This document shows, piece by piece, positions 1-7,103 of a stretch of DNA of 19,418 bases. The position numbers and the translations under genes are program-made. Location of the stretch: assembly GCA_910584235.1 (NCBI GenBank), contig CAJTZD010000064.1, forward strand, positions 1-19,418. The letters run 5' to 3'. The notes under the pieces were generated by a model. That model saw nothing but the letters and a program-made list of their open reading frames with translations, had not been told where the DNA came from and made no database searches. Position 1 is the stretch's first letter. Each line of letters starts with the position of its first letter. The stretch is from an uncultured Acetatifactor sp. (GTDB taxonomy: Bacteria > Bacillota > Clostridia > Lachnospirales > Lachnospiraceae).

Positions 1-647
1 GAAATTTTATAGAAATTTTTTAGAACTTGCTGCCACGTAAGTGGCTTGGTACAATGGAACTTGTTCTGTATTGTAGCAAAAAAATGGTAGGCAACCTCGG
101 AATCTTTTGCATAATCAATACTGCATTCCGCAAATATGTCCGTAATCTGCTGCCATATTCTGCGCTCGCTTGCACGGATGGAACGTACTCTTTCAAGAAG
201 CTCTTTGAAATAATCTTTTCCAAAAGCAGTTTTCCCTTGCTTTAATCTCTCATCATCCAGCACAAAGCCCTTTTTCATATACTCTTTCAGAATCTGGGTT
301 GCCCATATCCGAAACTGCGTAGCCTTTTTTGAGTTTACTCTGTAGCCAACAGATATAATTGCGTCAAGGTTATAAAATTTTGTTTCGGAAGTTTGCGTTT
401 TCCCATCCATTGCGCCGTGCTGAGTGGTTGTTGCAATTTTTGCAACAACCACTCTTTCATCCAACTCCCCAGTATTAAATATATTTTTCAAATGTCTGCT
501 GATTCCGGATTTGTCTACACCAAAAAGCTCTGCCATAGCCTTTTGGGTAATCCATAACTCTTCATCTTTTATGTAGGCATTTACCGACACAGTACCATCC
601 TCTGAATGGTATAGCACCATTTGCATCTGCTTCGAAAAATCATACAT
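1..647 (-). CDS. RhuM family protein, 3' end beyond the window
   Basis: The frame stays open from an ATG at 645-647 to the window edge, giving about 215 residues. A GGAGG seven bases before the ATG decides the start. The N-terminal part has the RhuM hallmark of a winged-helix-like segment (WITQKAMAELFGVDKSGISR, about residues 31-50), followed by KFYNLDAIISVGYRV, FRIWATQILKEY and ASERRIWQQITDIFAE. These blocks are typical of the RhuM (virulence protein) family, named from a Salmonella pathogenicity island; biochemical function is not established. The gene starts 38 bp after the HD-Hsp90 gene on the same strand, so the two are probably cotranscribed. After the conserved ATIQNKFH block (codon ending near base 54) the sequence no longer resembles the family, which usually continues with an alanine-rich helix. 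The gene may therefore be rearranged or frameshifted near the window edge. Family call is firm; integrity is uncertain. Confidence 0.8.
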   Translation of the reverse strand, partial: MYDFSKQMQMVLYHSEDGTVSVNAYIKDEELWITQKAMAELFGVDKSGISRHLKNIFNTGELDERVVVAKIATTTQHGAMDGKTQTSETKFYNLDAIISVGYRVNSKKATQFRIWATQILKEYMKKGFVLDDERLKQGKTAFGKDYFKELLERVRSIRASERRIWQQITDIFAECSIDYAKDSEVAYHFFATIQNKFHCTKPLTWQQVLKNFYKI

Positions 648-685
648 AAATTTACCTCCAAAACATTTAGTTCTATTCTGCAATT

Positions 686-3600
686 TCAATTCACTTCAAG
701 TTCTTCTTTTCTAGACCAATTATCAATGGAGTATAGTGAATAGTTTTGTCTAAGAACAATTTGGGCGAATTCCTCACTGTCAACTTTCTCCCACATCTTT
801 TTTTGCAATTCATCGCTCACCCTTACATATCCATTCTCTGTCATATATCTAAACATCTTATTGGCATCAATATCTGGAGAATATATTCTCTCTAAAATAT
901 CAGTATCAAAAATAGTCCCCAAAAATACTTCTAATAATAATCTATTTTCGTCTGTTTCTTCTTTTATAAAAACTTCTATCATCTTTAAAAGATATTCATA
1001 TATAGGTACATCACTCCTTATATATACTCCCCGATAAGTTTTTACTCCTATTTCACTCTCTAATCCCTCAATTATAAATTTATTTTTAGGAATATAAAGC
1101 AGACTCGGATATCTTCTATTTCTGAGAACAAATTCATACCAAATACCATTTTTTAACGTATATGTCAGTTTTATACGCCTTTGCTTATGGCTAATCAATA
1201 TTGCGCTAACTTCTTTATTGCTGATGGCATATTGATGAAGAATATTATTAGCATCATAATTACAAACAATGTTCTTCACTCCGTTCAAAAAATTATCTTC
1301 TGTACAAACCACACCTATAAGATCATTTATAGTAGCTTCGCATTTAATTTCTTTTAGTAAATATTCTGCTGCCTGTGTCATTTTACTTTCAAAAATATTT
1401 ACCTCTGTCATCTCATGTACTGATTCCGCTGAAACTATGCTTCTGGTTCCATTATCTTCCACCACCATACATCTCAATTTTGCCATTCTTTGTGTTAAAG
1501 TCTCTTCATTAATAGGTTCGACAGCAACTTTTGAAATGGTATCTTCTACTAAAGGCTTCATCAAATATCGCCCTTCAGCTAATGCCCAGGATTTAGAATA
1601 TCCTAATGTTTCTAATTTGTCCATTTGTTCCTGAATATATCGCTGATATACATCATATATTTCCATTAACACACTACTATTTCCGTCTAATTCAATTGCT
1701 GACCTAGCCACATTCGTTTGATATTTACTGTTTTTTATATTTGCAATCGCCAAAATAGAACACCCCTTATAGCCTGGCGTAGTAAATTCAACACGTATCC
1801 CCTCAACGCAAGTTCCAACTGGCACTTGCAATCTTTTTCTTTCTTGTATACCATTAACTTCCATCAAACACCAATCAGACAAATACCTTAAATGACGAAC
1901 CGCATATGCAATTGTTACACTTCCTTCAGTTTCTTCATAAACATCATACTTTTCTCCGTCCACCGTTCTTCCAGTTTCATTCAAATATTTCACCAGTGCT
2001 TCTTTAAGAGAATCATATCCTATCCTTGTTTTATCTTCCCCCTTCATTGTTAAATATACAGGTACCTCCGGAATTACTATCCACTTTCTTAAATCTCGTT
2101 CCAATGTCGTCATATCAACATCATTTCGCACATATAATTTTACCATGGTACCATGTTCTTTGATTCTACTATCTACATCCACCTTTTTAATTCTGCGTAT
2201 CAGATAACTTCCTGTAACTTTACGTAAATTGATACTATTTACATCTTCTTGCTCCTCTGAATTCGTTATAATATCAATGTCATTTGCAATCATAAAACAA
2301 GTTAAAATCCCTATTCCAAAATGACTAATAGAAGAAAAATCAGGAAACTGTTTCTTTATCCTCTCATCTCTATATTTTGATGCACCAACTTTTAAAAGAT
2401 AGTTCTCCACATCAAACATCGTCATCCCAGTACCATTATCCCAAAAACTTAATTCTCTTTTTTCTTGATTCCAGTCAACTTGTATAATTCCAGGATCACT
2501 TGATTTCTTTTTTTTGTGTTCGTAACGCTTTTGTAACTTCACCGCATCAATTGCATTTTGCACTAACTCCCTAACTACAACCGACGAATCGTTATATAAT
2601 GTATGACCCACAAGTAATTGTAGAATATTCTCCTGATCAATTGTAAAAGACAGTTTCTTTGTCTCAAACCCAATTACAGTTATACGAGATTCATCAATTT
2701 CTCTCCAAGGAAATTTATACGCCAGGGCTCCTTCTTTCTTTCGCGCTTTTTCAACAATTTCATTACATTTCTGCAGTTCTTTTCGAGCATACTGCAAATA
2801 AGAAGACAATCCAAAATATGCTTCTGCATTTTCAGCTCCCTCAAAATATGCAGTAATTTCTATTGTATCACTTTCCAATTCTTTATTAATATTATCTTCT
2901 CCATCTCTTTTCAATTTGGGTTGTACTGCACGCACCGCCATTTGCTTTTCCCATTCTATAACACTTTTGGGATTCGATATATTTATTAATCTCCTGGTTA
3001 TAGAAGGGGTTCTGTCTTTCGTTATATGCAATAAATCTGCTACTCTAAGGATAATTGCTATATAATTTAGATTAACCTTTTCCTGCCTATCATTCCCATA
3101 TACATTATCAACTCGATACTTGGTAAAATCCTCAATATCATCTTTGTGATGGCTTTCACAAATCATAGCTAAATCAATTTTAAACATTTTATCCAAATTT
3201 TTAAGGATATCTTCCATTATAGTTTTTATTTCGGATGTCTCACCGTAATCAATTTCAGAATCCCCATTAATCCATTGCTTAATTCGCTTAGCATGGTTTT
3301 CTCGAACAAATTCTTGATATAAAAAATGGTCATCCTGATTTTTAGTAAATTCCGCATATTCTGATTTTTCCGTTTCAGCAAGGATGCTTTCCTTGTATAA
3401 TTTAAACGAAGTCCTTTCTCTATTTGCATATTCACCCCTTGTTACAACCATCCCTAAATCATGAAAATAAACCGCTAGCGTTAACATTAGCCATTCGGCT
3501 GATGTCATCTCTTTTTTTGTTTCGTCCGGTACTAGCCATTCTATAATTCTCAACATTTCATCAACATGTGAAATGTTATGAATTGTGTACTCTTCAAATA

Positions 3601-3736
3601 TTCCCCCTCTTCCAATTTGATTTAATATTTCTTCTACCTGACTCCGAATATGCAGCAGCTTTAAACCTCTACAAAAAGACAAATTCTCAGCTTTTTCTGC
3701 TTCAATCTCAGCATAATTGTTCAACTTATCATTCAT
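686..3736 (-). CDS. HD phosphohydrolase fused to Hsp90-like (GHKL) ATPase
   Basis: This 1016-residue protein has two recognisable modules. Residues about 45-250 form an HD metal-dependent phosphohydrolase, with H53/H57, H92-D93 in YFHDLGM, H196-H197 in ESHHKDD and D234 in RVADLLH, so the metal ligands look complete. Residues about 360-500 form a GHKL/Hsp90-type ATP site: RELVQNAIDA (E390, N394), DNGTGM (D433-G437) and SHFGIGILTCF (residues 471-481). The following segment, to about residue 690, looks like an Hsp90 middle domain, including NSKYQTNVARSAIE. The last 300 residues are unrecognised. GAGGAG seven bases upstream supports the ATG, and a sigma-A promoter lies about 155 bp upstream. No signal peptide or membrane segment is visible, so it should be cytoplasmic. 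I recall HD domains next to Hsp90-like ATPases in surveys of bacterial conflict systems, but cannot check that here. The substrate is unknown; a nucleotide is the obvious guess. Composition is clearly AT-richer than the right half of the window. Confidence 0.85.
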   Translation of the reverse strand: MNDKLNNYAEIEAEKAENLSFCRGLKLLHIRSQVEEILNQIGRGGIFEEYTIHNISHVDEMLRIIEWLVPDETKKEMTSAEWLMLTLAVYFHDLGMVVTRGEYANRERTSFKLYKESILAETEKSEYAEFTKNQDDHFLYQEFVRENHAKRIKQWINGDSEIDYGETSEIKTIMEDILKNLDKMFKIDLAMICESHHKDDIEDFTKYRVDNVYGNDRQEKVNLNYIAIILRVADLLHITKDRTPSITRRLINISNPKSVIEWEKQMAVRAVQPKLKRDGEDNINKELESDTIEITAYFEGAENAEAYFGLSSYLQYARKELQKCNEIVEKARKKEGALAYKFPWREIDESRITVIGFETKKLSFTIDQENILQLLVGHTLYNDSSVVVRELVQNAIDAVKLQKRYEHKKKKSSDPGIIQVDWNQEKRELSFWDNGTGMTMFDVENYLLKVGASKYRDERIKKQFPDFSSISHFGIGILTCFMIANDIDIITNSEEQEDVNSINLRKVTGSYLIRRIKKVDVDSRIKEHGTMVKLYVRNDVDMTTLERDLRKWIVIPEVPVYLTMKGEDKTRIGYDSLKEALVKYLNETGRTVDGEKYDVYEETEGSVTIAYAVRHLRYLSDWCLMEVNGIQERKRLQVPVGTCVEGIRVEFTTPGYKGCSILAIANIKNSKYQTNVARSAIELDGNSSVLMEIYDVYQRYIQEQMDKLETLGYSKSWALAEGRYLMKPLVEDTISKVAVEPINEETLTQRMAKLRCMVVEDNGTRSIVSAESVHEMTEVNIFESKMTQAAEYLLKEIKCEATINDLIGVVCTEDNFLNGVKNIVCNYDANNILHQYAISNKEVSAILISHKQRRIKLTYTLKNGIWYEFVLRNRRYPSLLYIPKNKFIIEGLESEIGVKTYRGVYIRSDVPIYEYLLKMIEVFIKEETDENRLLLEVFLGTIFDTDILERIYSPDIDANKMFRYMTENGYVRVSDELQKKMWEKVDSEEFAQIVLRQNYSLYSIDNWSRKEELEVN

Positions 3737-4123
3737 ATTTTTTCTCCTCGTTTACCATCTTTCATACCCATTCGTATATATACCTATACTCTTCAGTCTC
3801 CATCTCCGCTTTTACACATTACTATTTCTGTTTTTACTCCTTTGTCATTCTTAAAAGCATAACTTTAAATAATGTCTCTTATAATACCTATAATCTAACA
3901 CGATATATCAATGCTGTCAAATTCTTATCAAAAGACTTTCTTTTATCCCCTTAACCTTTATTAAATCCGATTATCCAATTGATTTTCTTTTATGCTCTCT
4001 CCAGAATCCATTATAATGATACTTCGTTTAAAAGCTCATATAAATCCGCTTCTAAAATTCTCACATTCCTCATCCCCCTCACATATAATACATATCCTGC
4101 TGCCCTTAAAAATCTTCGGAAGC
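3737..4123. other. AT-rich spacer of about 390 bp without a convincing gene
   Basis: The spacer lies between the stop of the AAA ATPase gene and the start of the HD-Hsp90 gene, both on the minus strand. The only strong signal is the promoter at 3892-3920. Short open frames on both strands lack ribosome binding sites and family similarity. I looked specifically for a RloB- or TOPRIM-type partner of the ATPase and saw none. No good hairpin terminator for the ATPase gene was found. Confidence 0.6.
3892..3920 (-). promoter_or_regulatory. Sigma-A promoter for the HD-Hsp90/RhuM operon
   Basis: Read on the minus strand, a perfect -35 TTGACA (3915-3920) is followed after 17 bases by TAGATT (3892-3897, four of six matches to TATAAT). 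The predicted transcript has a leader of roughly 150 nt before the HD-Hsp90 start at 3736. No other promoter is visible before the RhuM gene, which supports a two-gene unit. Confidence 0.65.
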
Positions 4124-5401
4124 CTATTCCCCACTGGCAGGCACCTCCCCCCGATTTCCTTTCATATCAAGCAGCGAACCTATCAATTCCGGATCCGGCA
4201 GGGCCCCTAACGCTCCCCTCCTATATTTTTCCATAATATCCGTGGTATCCCTTACTCCCTGCTGTGCCGTAAAATCTCCCAGAGAATACACATAGACACC
4301 GCTCTCATCTTTATGGACAAACCAAATCTGCTCTTTACGAAACATTTTCTTACAGTCCATCAGATTTATATCATGAATCGTAAAAATCAATTGTGCCCCC
4401 ATATTCAATTCATTATTGAACATGGCTACAATCGCCCTGGTCAGCTTGAAATGTAGGCTGCTGTCCAATTCATCCACCACCAATATCCTGCCCTGTTCTA
4501 TACCTTCTATAATGTAACTGGCCAGAGCCGCAATCTTCTTTGTCCCTGTAGAATCAAACAATATGCTGGGAACATGGACACCTTTGTATACAGATACCAA
4601 TCGAATCTGATCCATTATCTGTTCCGGAATATCAAGCGCCTTTTCTTCCGGCTTTTCAACCTCCCTATCCGTTTTTACACGCACCTTGTCCATATCCACA
4701 TATTCAAAACTATCCAGATACAAATCCGCATTCTTGATAAAGCCTACAATCTTCTGCTGAAGCTCGCTTGGCGCTTTCATCAATTCAATGGTGCGCTTAA
4801 TTGGAATATTATTCATATCAATAATGTCAATTCTGGACGCAAACGCAGTACAGACTCTCTTCATTTCTGCCAGCTTCTCAAATTTGCCGACATCTGCCAG
4901 GTAAAAAAGCAGATTGCTCTGCGAAATAACAGAAATCACTTTCAAGAGTTCTTCATCTTCATACTGATAATCTCCGCAGATGCTGTCTTTCAGGAGCCAT
5001 ATGGTTTCTTTCTCATTTCCATACTGATCCCTGATAATCTCTGAGAATTTTTCGTATGGGTACTCCTCCTTTTTCGTATCATACCAGAAATCATAGGAAA
5101 ATTCCCTTCCATCCTCCAAAAATGAAACCCCCAGCTCGCATATGGCACTCTCCTGAAAAATATTCTCTATCAGCTTTGGCTCACGATTCAGCAAAATATT
5201 TCTTGCACTGCGGATACATTTTACCAGACAGGTTTTTCCGGCATTATTAGGTCCATAAATTCCTAATGTCTTTAGAATATTAAAATAGTTTTCGCTGTAT
5301 ACATTAGATGCAAATTTCTTATTTCGCATATCTGCTTTCGCTGAAAAAGTAATTTTTTCTGAAAAGGGAAAGCAGTTTTTTGCCCTTAATTCTATCAACA
5401 T
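4124..5401 (-). CDS. AAA15-type ATP-binding protein (ABC/SMC-like ATPase)
   Basis: This 425-residue cytoplasmic ATPase belongs to the AAA15/OLD-like group. The N-terminus (MLIELRAKNCFPFSEKITFS) is the typical first strand and turn. Walker A is GPNNAGKT at residues 50-57. A signature-like STGTKK lies at 284-289, Walker B is RILVVDEL at 305-312 with D310/E311, and the switch histidine is H343 in FTIHD. The middle (about 60-280) is the usual variable helical insertion. There is no C-terminal TOPRIM nuclease; the protein ends about 80 residues after the histidine. Relatives of this size often work with a separate effector gene in defence loci such as RloB or Abi types, but no effector was found immediately downstream. 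The gene has its own promoter and lies in AT-rich DNA next to the HD-Hsp90 gene. ATPase family is certain; a defence role is inference. Confidence 0.85.
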   Translation of the reverse strand: MLIELRAKNCFPFSEKITFSAKADMRNKKFASNVYSENYFNILKTLGIYGPNNAGKTCLVKCIRSARNILLNREPKLIENIFQESAICELGVSFLEDGREFSYDFWYDTKKEEYPYEKFSEIIRDQYGNEKETIWLLKDSICGDYQYEDEELLKVISVISQSNLLFYLADVGKFEKLAEMKRVCTAFASRIDIIDMNNIPIKRTIELMKAPSELQQKIVGFIKNADLYLDSFEYVDMDKVRVKTDREVEKPEEKALDIPEQIMDQIRLVSVYKGVHVPSILFDSTGTKKIAALASYIIEGIEQGRILVVDELDSSLHFKLTRAIVAMFNNELNMGAQLIFTIHDINLMDCKKMFRKEQIWFVHKDESGVYVYSLGDFTAQQGVRDTTDIMEKYRRGALGALPDPELIGSLLDMKGNRGEVPASGE

Positions 5402-5448
5402 ATTCGTTTCCTCCGCGAATTGAAAATAATTCTCCCCTTTTAAAACAT

Positions 5449-5476
5449 ACTATACCATACATTTATTTTTTGTGAA
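5449..5476 (-). promoter_or_regulatory. Sigma-A promoter for the AAA15 ATPase gene
   Basis: On the minus strand, -35 TTCACA (5471-5476, five of six) and -10 TATAGT (5449-5454, five of six) are separated by 16 bases. The leader to the ATPase start at 5401 would be about 40 nt and includes GGAGG just before the ATG. An A/T-tract palindrome abuts the -35 on its upstream side, where an UP element or operator would sit. Confidence 0.6.
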
Positions 5477-5498
5477 ATATTTTTTCTCAAAAAATATT
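5476..5498. repeat. Perfect A/T palindrome upstream of the ATPase promoter
   Basis: Two 10-bp arms (AATATTTTTT and AAAAAATATT) are separated by CTC. The element is entirely A/T in its arms and touches the -35 box of the ATPase promoter. It could be a regulator site, or simply A-tracts acting as an UP element. Function is not determinable from sequence alone. Confidence 0.6.
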
Positions 5499-5520
5499 GC
5501 ATGGTTTTTGCCTGAATCTT

Positions 5521-5538
5521 ACAATATGCGAATATTGT
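5521..5538. repeat. Short inverted repeat, ACAATAT/ATATTGT
   Basis: Seven-base perfect arms surround a four-base centre (GCGA), about 45 bp upstream of the ATPase -35 box. It is the middle one of three inverted repeats in this spacer. A regulator operator is possible; a chance AT-rich match cannot be excluded. Confidence 0.4.
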
Positions 5539-5597
5539 TCTGTGCCAAACAATATAGTACATATTTCATAAGCCTTCCGTTTTCATATATAATACAC

Positions 5598-5634
5598 GTG
5601 CCACAAATCCTGATTTTTTCACGATTTGTGGCAC
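5598..5634. repeat. 12-bp perfect inverted repeat, GTGCCACAAATC arms
   Basis: Arms at 5598-5609 and 5623-5634 are exact reverse complements around a 13-base loop containing a T-tract. Neither side is followed by a run of T, so it is not a standard intrinsic terminator. It could still end transcription from the M23 gene, whose stop is about 70 bp away. A related GTGCCA half-site occurs at 5542-5547. It also lies close to where base composition changes. Confidence 0.65.
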
Positions 5635-5705
5635 ATATATTATTCTTTTCCCTTTTTGCTTGATTTTTATCCCCTTAAAGTCCAAGTTGCCTTTACATCA
5701 ACAAT

Positions 5706-7043
5706 TCACTGTGTCTGCTCCAGCGCCCTTCTCTCCGTTGCTTCCTTCTGTGTTTCCCGCCCCGCCTCATACTCCTCCACCGCCGGATCCACAATATCCA
5801 CCGTCCGCCTCCACTCCTTCGTCCCCTCCACCTTCACCGCCGCCTGGGTATGCTTCGCCAGAAACCGCGTCAGCGGGTACACATCAATCCAGATCTCATT
5901 ATTCCCCTCTTTCTGCGACTCATCAAAAATCAGCTGCAGCCCCCAGTGTAGGTGCACGATCTTAATATTATTCACATTCTCCGTAGTGCTGTACCCGGTA
6001 TGCCCCATATACCCAATCACATCCCCCGCCGTCACCACGCTCCCCTCCTCCAGCCCCTCCGCATAAGGATAATTCTGCCGTAGATGCGCGTAATAATAAT
6101 ACCGCTTCCCGTCAAAGCTGCGTATCCCGATCCGCCATCCCCCGTACTGATTCCACCCCAAAGCCTCCACCACCCCGGACTCAATGGCCATAATAGGTGT
6201 CCCCACCAGCCCCATCATGTCATGTCCTAAATGCTTCCTCTGATACCCATAACTCCGCCCCACCCCAAAATCATCATAATGAGTATAATCAAATCCACGG
6301 GCCAGCGGGAAATACCCCTTTAATCCGTATTTTTTTACATATCCGTCCTTTTTTGCATCTGCGAGGCCCCCCTGCTCCTGTCCCGGAGTACCGCTTCCCG
6401 CACTGTCTGCTGCCCGCCCCTGCGGCTCGCCGCTAGCGCTCATAGCGTCCCATGTCTCCTCCCGGTATTCTCCTACCAGACCGCCTATGGCAGCATCGTA
6501 AGCCTCTTTATAATAAGAATAGTACTTTAAATCTTCCGTCAGCTCCTCCATGGTTTCTTCGCCCTCGGAAAGCTTCCCTGCCGCCTTATCCAGCGTCTTC
6601 AGGGCATCCTTGCCAAATTCTCCGCCGGTCTTCGCCGCCGTATAGGCCAGGAGCTCCACCCAGTTAATCTCATGCTCTGTTCCATGGGTCTCTACATCCC
6701 ATTCATAGGCCTTGCAGAGCGCTTCATAGGACACGGTAAAATCTACCCATTTTATGTAGTCATTCTCGATCCGAAGCACCTTTCGGTCAGCATTTCCAAC
6801 GGAAACGACGGCGCCTCTCTCAGAGGCGGTTACACTTCCTTTGGAAGCGGCCGCGCTCTCCCTGAAAGCTTCCTTTCCCTGCCCATATAAGGTGAATCCC
6901 GCAAGTCCTGCCAAGAGCAGGCATTCCGCCAGAATACCCCTTTTCAGCCATTCGGCATACCGCCTCCTGCCTTTCTCCCCCTGTCGCTGCAGGCTGCCTG
7001 TCCGAAACAATTTCCAGAAACCTTTCCCTTGTTCTCTTTCCAT
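5706..7043 (-). CDS. Membrane-anchored M23 family metallopeptidase (LytM type)
   Basis: This is a predicted peptidoglycan endopeptidase. Counting from an upstream in-frame ATG at 7067, a basic N-terminus is followed by one membrane segment (about residues 44-60), a helical middle region (about 100-205), a low-complexity Gly/Ala/Ser linker (about 208-240), and a C-terminal LytM/M23 domain. The zinc ligands are visible: H279 and D283 in HLGHD, and H374 in HLHWG, with an accessory histidine in YYYAHL (H328). I prefer the start at 7043 (ninth residue of the longer form) because TTGGAG lies five bases before it, while the 7067 ATG has no such site. The gene follows the GT-C glycosyltransferase by about 60 bp and is probably cotranscribed. 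It likely acts on the wall outside the membrane. Family call is secure; bond specificity is not. Confidence 0.9.
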   Translation of the reverse strand: MEREQGKGFWKLFRTGSLQRQGEKGRRRYAEWLKRGILAECLLLAGLAGFTLYGQGKEAFRESAAASKGSVTASERGAVVSVGNADRKVLRIENDYIKWVDFTVSYEALCKAYEWDVETHGTEHEINWVELLAYTAAKTGGEFGKDALKTLDKAAGKLSEGEETMEELTEDLKYYSYYKEAYDAAIGGLVGEYREETWDAMSASGEPQGRAADSAGSGTPGQEQGGLADAKKDGYVKKYGLKGYFPLARGFDYTHYDDFGVGRSYGYQRKHLGHDMMGLVGTPIMAIESGVVEALGWNQYGGWRIGIRSFDGKRYYYYAHLRQNYPYAEGLEEGSVVTAGDVIGYMGHTGYSTTENVNNIKIVHLHWGLQLIFDESQKEGNNEIWIDVYPLTRFLAKHTQAAVKVEGTKEWRRTVDIVDPAVEEYEAGRETQKEATERRALEQTQ

Positions 7044-7103
7044 TTTTGCTCCAAGAAATTCCATCATTGCAAATATATGCAGAAAACGGAATCCGGATTC
7101 CGG

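Larger units (their letters stand above)
5402..5705. other. AT-rich spacer rich in inverted repeats, no convincing gene
   Basis: This 304-bp spacer separates the GC-rich M23 gene from the AT-rich ATPase gene. It contains the ATPase promoter (5449-5476) and three inverted repeats (5476-5498, 5521-5538, 5598-5634). A 63-codon plus-strand frame starting with GTG at 5472 has no ribosome binding site and no family resemblance, so I do not call it a gene. Confidence 0.6.

Noticed and set aside
3979..4236. Plus-strand frames overlapping the end of the ATPase gene
   Set aside because: No ribosome binding site or family similarity; overlap the well-supported ATPase C-terminus.
5472..5663. 63-codon plus-strand frame in the spacer upstream of the ATPase gene
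   Set aside because: GTG start without a ribosome binding site, runs through the inverted repeats, and the translation is Phe/Ser/Ile-rich as expected from AT-rich noise.
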